From Microbacterium sp. T32 (GTDB taxonomy: Bacteria > Actinomycetota > Actinomycetes > Actinomycetales > Microbacteriaceae), in the NCBI RefSeq assembly GCF_001619615.1, contig NZ_LQQP01000009.1:124001-188000 (forward strand): a DNA stretch of 64,000 nucleotides. The letters are read 5' to 3'. This document shows positions 59,374-64,000 of the stretch, piece by piece; within the stretch, counting starts at the first letter, position 1, and each line of letters begins with the position of its first letter. The position numbers and the translations under genes were made by a program. The notes beneath the pieces were generated by a model that had not been told where the DNA came from, did not search any database, and saw nothing but the letters and a program-made list of their open reading frames with translations.

Positions 59374-60366
59374 GTGCACCCGCTCGACGCGCTCACCGAG
59401 ATCGCGTACCTGCTCGAGCGGGAGAGGTCGTCGCGCTACAAGTCGAAGGCGTTCCGCACGGCGGCTGCGGCCATCGAGGGGCTGAGCGACGAAGAACTGC
59501 GCGACCCGGGACTGCGACGGCGTCCGGGCATCGGGGATTCGACCTACGCGGTGATCCGCGAGGCGCTCGACGGCGGTGTGCCGGAACGGTTGGCGACGCT
59601 CCGGGCGGAGGCGGGCCTCGGCGGCGGGGGAGCGCTGCGGGCCGCGCTCCGCGGCGACCTCCACAGCCACAGCGACTGGTCCGACGGTCTGACGCCGATC
59701 GAGCCGATGGTGGAGGCCGCGCGGCGGCTCGGTCACGAGTACCTCGCCCTCACCGACCACTCACCGCGTCTGACCGTCGCGAACGGTCTGTCACCCGAGC
59801 GGCTCCGCTCTCAGATCGAGGTCGTCCGCGGATTCTCCGACGACGCGTTCACCCTGCTGACGGGCATCGAGGTCGACATCCTCGACGACGGTGATCTCGA
59901 CCAGGAGGACGCGCTCCTGCGCGAACTCGATGTGGTCGTGGCATCCGTCCATTCGAAGCTGCGCATGGAGGCGCCGGCGATGACGCGGCGGCTCGTGGCA
60001 GCCGCGGGTGATCCGCGGGTGGACGTGCTCGGTCACGTCACGGGGCGGCTCGTCGAGGGCGCGCGGGGAACGCGTCCACCGTCCGAGTTCGATGCGCGGG
60101 CGGTGTTCGCCGCGTGCGCGGCGTCGGGGGTCGCGGTCGAGATCAATTCGCGGCCGGAGCGTCAGGATCCGCCGGACGACCTTCTCGCGCTGGCCCTCGC
60201 GGAGGGATGCCTGTTCTCGATCGACTCCGACGCGCACGCGCCCGGGCAGCTCTCGCTGCTCGACCATGGGGCGGCGCGCGCGGAAGCGGCCGGTGTACCC
60301 GCCGAGCGGATCATCACGACATGGCCGCTTCCGCGGCTGCGGGAGTGGCTCGCGCGCGAGCGCTGA
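59374..60366 (+). CDS. PHP-domain phosphoesterase with N-terminal helix-hairpin-helix region
   Basis: A 330-residue protein. The first ~85 residues resemble the helix-hairpin-helix/8-kDa part of family X polymerases (YKSKAFRTAAAAIEGL, RRRPGIGDSTYAVI). The rest is a PHP domain with metal ligands in GDLHSHSDWSDG, LALTDHSP, ASVHSKL, LGHVTGR and SIDSDAHAPGQL. It looks like bacterial PolX without the polymerase fingers and palm. A DNA-repair or phosphatase role is plausible but unproven. The GTG starts 2 nt after trpD; the end is 2 nt from the convergent exonuclease gene. Confidence 0.85.
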   Translation: MHPLDALTEIAYLLERERSSRYKSKAFRTAAAAIEGLSDEELRDPGLRRRPGIGDSTYAVIREALDGGVPERLATLRAEAGLGGGGALRAALRGDLHSHSDWSDGLTPIEPMVEAARRLGHEYLALTDHSPRLTVANGLSPERLRSQIEVVRGFSDDAFTLLTGIEVDILDDGDLDQEDALLRELDVVVASVHSKLRMEAPAMTRRLVAAAGDPRVDVLGHVTGRLVEGARGTRPPSEFDARAVFAACAASGVAVEINSRPERQDPPDDLLALALAEGCLFSIDSDAHAPGQLSLLDHGAARAEAAGVPAERIITTWPLPRLREWLARER

Positions 60367-60368
60367 GG

Positions 60369-61295
60369 TCAGGCGCGCAGCGCGGCCAGTGCCCGGGTCA
60401 TCGACGTACCGAGGTTCCAGCGCGTGGCGAGCTCGGTGGCGGCCTCCGCGCGGGCGTCGTCCACGGCGATGCAGTCGTCGGCGGGCGCGAGGTCGAGGTC
60501 GCGCACGACCCGGACGACGGTCGGCGCGACGTCGAGGTAGTCCGCGGCGGCCAGGATCTTGGCCCGCTGCGCGGGGGAGCCCACCGTGCTCTCCGCCGCG
60601 GCGGCCCGGATGCCGGCGAGGTCGCCGCCCGCAGTCAGGAGCGCAGCCGCGGACTTCTCGCCGATGCCCGGCACACCCGGGAGGCCGTCGGACGGGTCGC
60701 CGCGCAGCGCCGCGAAATCGGCGTACTGCGCCGCACGGATGCCGTAGCGGGCCTGGACGGCCGCGTCGTCGATGATCTCGAGGTTGCTCATTCCCCGAGC
60801 CGTATAGATCACGCGGATGCCACGGTCGTCGTCGACGAGCTGGAAGAGATCGCGGTCGCCGGTGACGATGTCGACGGGCACGTCCGCGCGTGTGGCGAGG
60901 GTTCCGATCACGTCATCGGCCTCGTGCTCGGGCGCCCCGATGATCGCGAGGCCGAGCGTCTCCAGAGTTTCGCGGATCAGCGGGATCTGCGCCGTCAGCG
61001 CCTCCGGCACCTCCTCGACGTCCGGCGCGCCGTCCACTGCCTCGACGACCCGATGAGCCTTGTAGGTGGGGAGGAGGTCGACGCGCCAACCCGGGCGCCA
61101 GTCGTCGTCCCAGCAGGCGACGAGCCGCGTCGGCTCGTACGTGGTCACGAGCTTCGCGATGATGTCGAGCAGTCCCCGCACGGCGTTGACGGACGTGCCG
61201 TCGTCGGCCTTGACCTTGTCGGGCACGCCGTAGAAGGCGCGGAAATAGAGCGACGCGGTGTCGAGGAGGAGCAGCTTTTCCGGACGGGATGCCAT
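60369..61295 (-). CDS. 5'-3' exonuclease (FEN-like, Pol I N-terminal domain type)
   Basis: A 308-residue stand-alone flap nuclease. It has LLDTASLYFRAFYG with the first metal Asp, EADDVIG, VTGDRDLFQLV and the helix-3-turn-helix GLPGVPGIGEKSA. It is similar to the N-terminal domain of DNA polymerase I, but no polymerase follows. It may help remove RNA primers or act on flaps. The ATG lies 6 nt behind TACCCT, so the mRNA is probably leaderless. Confidence 0.92.
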   Translation of the reverse strand: MASRPEKLLLLDTASLYFRAFYGVPDKVKADDGTSVNAVRGLLDIIAKLVTTYEPTRLVACWDDDWRPGWRVDLLPTYKAHRVVEAVDGAPDVEEVPEALTAQIPLIRETLETLGLAIIGAPEHEADDVIGTLATRADVPVDIVTGDRDLFQLVDDDRGIRVIYTARGMSNLEIIDDAAVQARYGIRAAQYADFAALRGDPSDGLPGVPGIGEKSAAALLTAGGDLAGIRAAAAESTVGSPAQRAKILAAADYLDVAPTVVRVVRDLDLAPADDCIAVDDARAEAATELATRWNLGTSMTRALAALRA

Positions 61296-61301
61296 GTGCT
61301 C

Positions 61302-61307
61302 AGGGTA
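61302..61307 (-). promoter_or_regulatory. -10 box of the 5'-3' exonuclease gene (leaderless start)
   Basis: TACCCT on the minus strand ends 6 nt before the ATG at 61295. The divergent YchJ-like gene has TAGAGT at 61327-61332. Confidence 0.52.
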
Positions 61308-61326
61308 GTGATGCCGTCGGGGAACC

Positions 61327-61332
61327 TAGAGT
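61327..61332 (+). promoter_or_regulatory. -10 box of the YchJ-like gene (leaderless start)
   Basis: TAGAGT ends 6 nt before the ATG at 61339. Confidence 0.55.
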
Positions 61333-61338
61333 GACGGA

Positions 61339-61737
61339 ATGTCCTTCGGCGTGCGATCCCCTCGACCGGCGGCCTCGGCGCCGTGCCCGTGCGGGCGCGC
61401 GGCGTTCGGCGAGTGCTGCGGGCCGCTCCTCGACGGTGCCGCCGCGCCGTCGGCGGAACGGCTCATGCGGTCGCGGTACACCGCGTTCGCGCTCGGCGAC
61501 GCGAACCACCTCGCGCGGACGTGGCATCCACGGACCCGCCCTGACGAGGTCGACCTCGACGACGGCACGGTGTGGGAGGGGCTCGTCGTCGAGGAGGCGG
61601 GAGAGGACGGCGATGCCGCGACGGTGACGTTCCGCGCGTCCTGGCGGCGCGGCGCGGAGCGGGGCGTGCTGGCGGAGCGGAGCCGGTTCGTCCGCCGGGG
61701 CGGGCGCTGGGTGTACGTCGACGGCGACGTCGGTTGA
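61339..61737 (+). CDS. YchJ-family (UPF0225) protein
   Basis: A 132-residue protein. The N-terminus carries a SEC-C-like zinc motif (CPCGRAAFGECCGPLLDG), followed by the YchJ signature AERLMRSRYTAFALGD and an NTF2-like body (TWHPRTRPDE ... FRASWRR). The family is widespread but has no defined function. The start is supported by the leaderless spacing. Confidence 0.88.
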   Translation: MSFGVRSPRPAASAPCPCGRAAFGECCGPLLDGAAAPSAERLMRSRYTAFALGDANHLARTWHPRTRPDEVDLDDGTVWEGLVVEEAGEDGDAATVTFRASWRRGAERGVLAERSRFVRRGGRWVYVDGDVG

Positions 61738-61809
61738 CGCGTCAAGCCCCGAGGGCGTGTCGGAGGGGGTGCGTAGGCTCGCGAAGCAACACCCGACGAG
61801 AGGACACGC

Positions 61810-62193
61810 ATGATCCCCGATGCGCTTCGCGACCTGCTCGAGAACCCGAACTACGGTGCGCTGGGCACCGTCCGTCCCGATGGCACGGTCCAGGTCAACC
61901 CGATGTGGTTCGAGTTCGACGGCGAGCACGTGCTCTTCACGCACACGACGACCCGGCAGAAGTACCGCAACCTGCAGGCGAATCCGTCGATGAGCTTCAT
62001 GGTCTTCGACCCCGACCAGCCGTACCGCTACATCGAAGTGCGGGGACGGCTGGTGGACGAGGTCCCCGATCCCGAGGGGGCGTTCTACGTCCGCCTCGGT
62101 CAGCGCTATGGCAACGCGGGACAGCAGCCGCCGCCGGATCGCGCGAACCGCGTGATCCTGAAGATGTCGGTCGAGAAGGTCGGAGGTCAGTGA
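61810..62193 (+). CDS. PPOX-class split-barrel flavoprotein, probably F420-dependent
   Basis: A 127-residue protein with the pyridoxamine-phosphate-oxidase-like fold. The segments YGALGTVRPDGTVQVNPMWF, TTTRQKYRNLQANPSMSF and YIEVRGRLVDE are typical of actinobacterial F420- or FMN-dependent oxidoreductases of the PPOX class. The cofactor and substrate cannot be fixed from sequence. TAGGCT about 30 nt upstream and GAGAGGA give a normal leadered mRNA. The next gene starts 1 nt after its stop. Confidence 0.85.
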   Translation: MIPDALRDLLENPNYGALGTVRPDGTVQVNPMWFEFDGEHVLFTHTTTRQKYRNLQANPSMSFMVFDPDQPYRYIEVRGRLVDEVPDPEGAFYVRLGQRYGNAGQQPPPDRANRVILKMSVEKVGGQ

Positions 62194-62194
62194 C

Positions 62195-62869
62195 ATGGAA
62201 CGCATCGTGATCATCGGAGGGCACGGCAAGGTCGCGCTGCACCTCGCGGGTCTCCTGGCGGAGCGCGGGGACGAGGCGGTCTCGATCGTCCGCAACCCGG
62301 ACCATCGGGCCGACGTGGAGGCCGCGGGCGGGCACCCGCTCGTCCTCGACGTCGAGAAGGCGGACGTCGACGCGCTCGCGGACGCCTTCGACGGCGCCGA
62401 CGCGGTGGTGTGGTCGGCCGGCGCGGGCGGGGGATCGGCCGAACGCACGTACGCGGTCGACCGGGATGCCGCGCAGCGCGCGGTGGACGCGGCGGCGAAG
62501 GCCGGCATTCGTCGATTCGTGATGGTCTCGTGGATCGGGTCGACACCGGATCACGGCATCCCAAAAGACGATCCGTTCTTCGCGTATGCCGACGCCAAAC
62601 TCGCGGCCGACGACCACCTGCGCGCGAGCGACCTCGATTGGACGATCCTCGGTCCCGGGACGCTCACGCTCGACCCACCGACGGGGCGCATCACGACCGC
62701 GCCACAGGGCAAGGGCGAGGTCGGGCGCGCGGACGTCGCCGCGGTGATCGCCGCGACCCTCGTGCAGTCGGCGACGATCGGCCGGTTCATCCGCTTCGGC
62801 TCGGGCGACACGCTCATCCCCGAGGCGCTCGTGGCCGATCCGGAGCTCGACGCCGACCCCGAGTCCTGA
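62195..62869 (+). CDS. NAD(P)-binding atypical short-chain dehydrogenase/epimerase-like protein
   Basis: A 224-residue Rossmann-fold protein. The N-terminal IVIIGGHGKVALHLAGLL is the dinucleotide-binding loop, and FVMVSWIGSTPDHG follows the usual pattern of atypical SDRs such as YtfG/NmrA-like proteins; the canonical YxxxK is not evident. It probably acts as an NAD(P)H-dependent reductase or redox sensor. Cotranscribed with the PPOX gene. A 16-bp inverted repeat (GTCCTGA/TCAGGAC, 62863-62878) lies at its stop and may end both convergent transcripts. Confidence 0.82.
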   Translation: MERIVIIGGHGKVALHLAGLLAERGDEAVSIVRNPDHRADVEAAGGHPLVLDVEKADVDALADAFDGADAVVWSAGAGGGSAERTYAVDRDAAQRAVDAAAKAGIRRFVMVSWIGSTPDHGIPKDDPFFAYADAKLAADDHLRASDLDWTILGPGTLTLDPPTGRITTAPQGKGEVGRADVAAVIAATLVQSATIGRFIRFGSGDTLIPEALVADPELDADPES

Positions 62870-62881
62870 GGTCAGGACGGC

Positions 62882-63541
62882 TCAGTCGTCCTCGGCGTTG
62901 TCATCGGGATCGTCCACGACCACGATGACGCCGTCGGGAATGGGGTCTCCGAGCAGCGGTTCGGCGGCGAGCGTGAGGTCGATCGTCGCGCGCAGCAGCC
63001 CGCCCATCGTGGCCGAGCGCAGCAGCTCCATCTGGTCGAGTTCGCCCAGCGGCGCGATGGCCGCCACCTGCCAGGCGCGTTCGAGGGGGTCGTCCGACAG
63101 CTCGACTTCGGGGTCCCAGCGGGTGGTGCCGTACTCCCGCGCGCGACCGAGGACCCGCCGGACCACGCCTTCGGCCTCGTCGAGCAGGGGCTCCAACGCC
63201 TCGTTCCACTCCAGCTCGGGAAGGGGCCGCACCTCGGCCCGCGGATACGGGGCGTCGTCGAGCCATTCGACGATCTCGAATCGCTCGGCACCCCGTGCGA
63301 CGATCGACATCTGGCCGGCCTGCGGCACGACGTGGCTGAGCCGCGCCATCGTCCCAAGGGCGAAGCGCTGGTCTCCGCCGCCGGTCTCGACACCGCGCTC
63401 GATGAGCACGACACCGAACTCCGGGTCCACTTCGTCCAGCAGCATGCCGAGCATCACGAGGTAGCGCTCCTCGAAGATCCTCAACGCGAGGGGCGTGTGC
63501 GGGAAGAGAACGGCTCCCAACGGGAACATCGCGGTACCCAT
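62882..63541 (-). CDS. Lon N-terminal substrate-domain protein
   Basis: A 219-residue stand-alone LON_substr_bdg domain. It begins MGTAMFPLGAVLFPHTPLAL and contains LRIFEERYLVML, GTMARLSHVVPQAGQM and the helical C-terminal part. There is no ATPase or protease domain. Such proteins may act as adaptors or bind peptides; no function is established. It is convergent with the epimerase-like gene, and the C-terminus is strongly acidic (VVVDDPDDNAEDD). Confidence 0.88.
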   Translation of the reverse strand: MGTAMFPLGAVLFPHTPLALRIFEERYLVMLGMLLDEVDPEFGVVLIERGVETGGGDQRFALGTMARLSHVVPQAGQMSIVARGAERFEIVEWLDDAPYPRAEVRPLPELEWNEALEPLLDEAEGVVRRVLGRAREYGTTRWDPEVELSDDPLERAWQVAAIAPLGELDQMELLRSATMGGLLRATIDLTLAAEPLLGDPIPDGVIVVVDDPDDNAEDD

Positions 63542-63591
63542 GCCGACCAGTCAACCAGCGCTGCGGCGGGCGAGGGTCGTCGGCGTCGGGT

Positions 63592-64000
63592 TCACGCGGG
63601 ATCTTCGCTCAGCGTCTCGTGGATGCGATGGAGATCCATCAGCAGCGAGCCGATGAGCACCCAGTGCTCGGCCGACGGCGTGCGGATCTGGAGCGGGCGC
63701 GTCAGCGCGGGTTCCTCGGTGACCGCGGCACGCTCGGTGTCGGGCTCGAGGTGGAAATCGAGACGCACGTCGTGGGCGGCGCGGTGCAGCTGCTCGGCGA
63801 TCGCGCGCACCGACGGGTCCTCGACGATCGAGGACGTGTACCCGTCGTACACCGCGCGGGTCATCCCGACGGTCTGCGTGACGACGGGGGTGAAGCGATC
63901 GAGCCGCGCCTGCATTTCGGCGAGGTCGGCGCGGTGACGCGAGCTGCGGGGGTTGAGGGACAGCGAGTCGGCGCCGTCGCGTATCGCGTCGGCCGCGGCA
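63592..64000 (-). CDS. Unknown protein, partial at the window edge
   Basis: The reading frame is open to the right edge, so the start is outside the window; an internal ATG at 63915 is not needed. The visible 135 residues include SLNPRSSRHRADLAEMQARL, TRAVYDGYTSSIVEDPSV and a C-terminal EHWVLIGSLLMDLHRIHETL. It is helical and hydrophilic. The pattern resembles the cytoplasmic tail of some actinobacterial FUSC/aromatic acid exporter proteins, but I cannot confirm this. Confidence 0.6.
   Translation of the reverse strand, partial: AAADAIRDGADSLSLNPRSSRHRADLAEMQARLDRFTPVVTQTVGMTRAVYDGYTSSIVEDPSVRAIAEQLHRAAHDVRLDFHLEPDTERAAVTEEPALTRPLQIRTPSAEHWVLIGSLLMDLHRIHETLSEDPA

Overview
The window looks like chromosomal core sequence of a high-GC actinobacterium, most likely a member of Microbacteriaceae close to Microbacterium. 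The reasons are the very GC-rich codon use with TGA as the default stop, a DivIVA/Wag31-SepF type division locus, garA/odhI-ftsR and aroG-pknL-idsA style neighbourhoods, DUF3040 and DUF3043 proteins, and a QcrCAB/CtaCDEF respiratory set with a di-haem QcrC. I saw no rRNA, tRNA, CRISPR array, insertion sequence or prophage. The genus assignment is an inference from gene content and order.

Layout. 1-2.6 kb: a partial CopC-like copper protein (minus strand), then a GarA/OdhI-type FHA protein, FtsR and a second MerR regulator. 2.7-9.6 kb: ParA ATPase (minus), pyruvate carboxylase, a MinD-like ATPase with a long acidic tail, and peptide deformylase. 9.6-19.4 kb: acyl-CoA synthetase (minus), ROK glucokinase, lysophospholipid acyltransferase, class II DAHP synthase, a PASTA Ser/Thr kinase (minus), a LysM/lysozyme-like wall enzyme (minus), an Rv2175c-type DNA-binding protein, and a polyprenyl diphosphate synthase (minus). 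19.4-38.1 kb: a DUF3040 protein and then the division and cell-wall (dcw) cluster, mraZ-rsmH-ftsL-ftsI-murF-mraY-murD-ftsW-murG-murC-ftsQ-ftsZ-yggS-sepF-yggT-divIVA-lspA-rluD. murE and pgeF are missing from their usual places. 38.1-49.0 kb: Nudix hydrolase (minus), DNA polymerase III alpha, a His-rich membrane protein, hisD, nrdR, pyrD, a DUF3043 protein (minus), an M20 dipeptidase and erpA. 49.2-58.1 kb: ctaC-ctaD-ctaF, a PP2C phosphatase, a rhodanese (minus) and the oppositely oriented ctaE-qcrC-qcrA-qcrB operon. 58.3-64 kb: trpD, a PHP-domain protein, a 5'-3' exonuclease (minus), a YchJ-like protein, a PPOX flavoprotein, an NAD(P)-binding protein, a Lon-substrate-domain protein (minus) and a partial unknown gene (minus).

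How the genes work together. The centre of the window makes lipid II and assembles the divisome (FtsQ/L/I/W/Z, SepF, DivIVA). It is flanked by a signalling layer consisting of the FHA switch protein, the PASTA kinase with its DNA-binding partner, and a PP2C phosphatase. The right part builds the bc1-aa3 respiratory supercomplex together with an Fe-S carrier.

Two window-wide signals stand out. First, the 7-mer GGATGCC/GGCATCC recurs far more often than composition predicts, on both strands, in genes and in intergenic DNA, much like a HIP1-type genome word. Second, a TANNNT -10 hexamer sits 6-7 nt upstream of many start codons. This points to leaderless mRNAs and helped to choose starts. Several of these hexamers begin with the TAG stop codon of the preceding gene.
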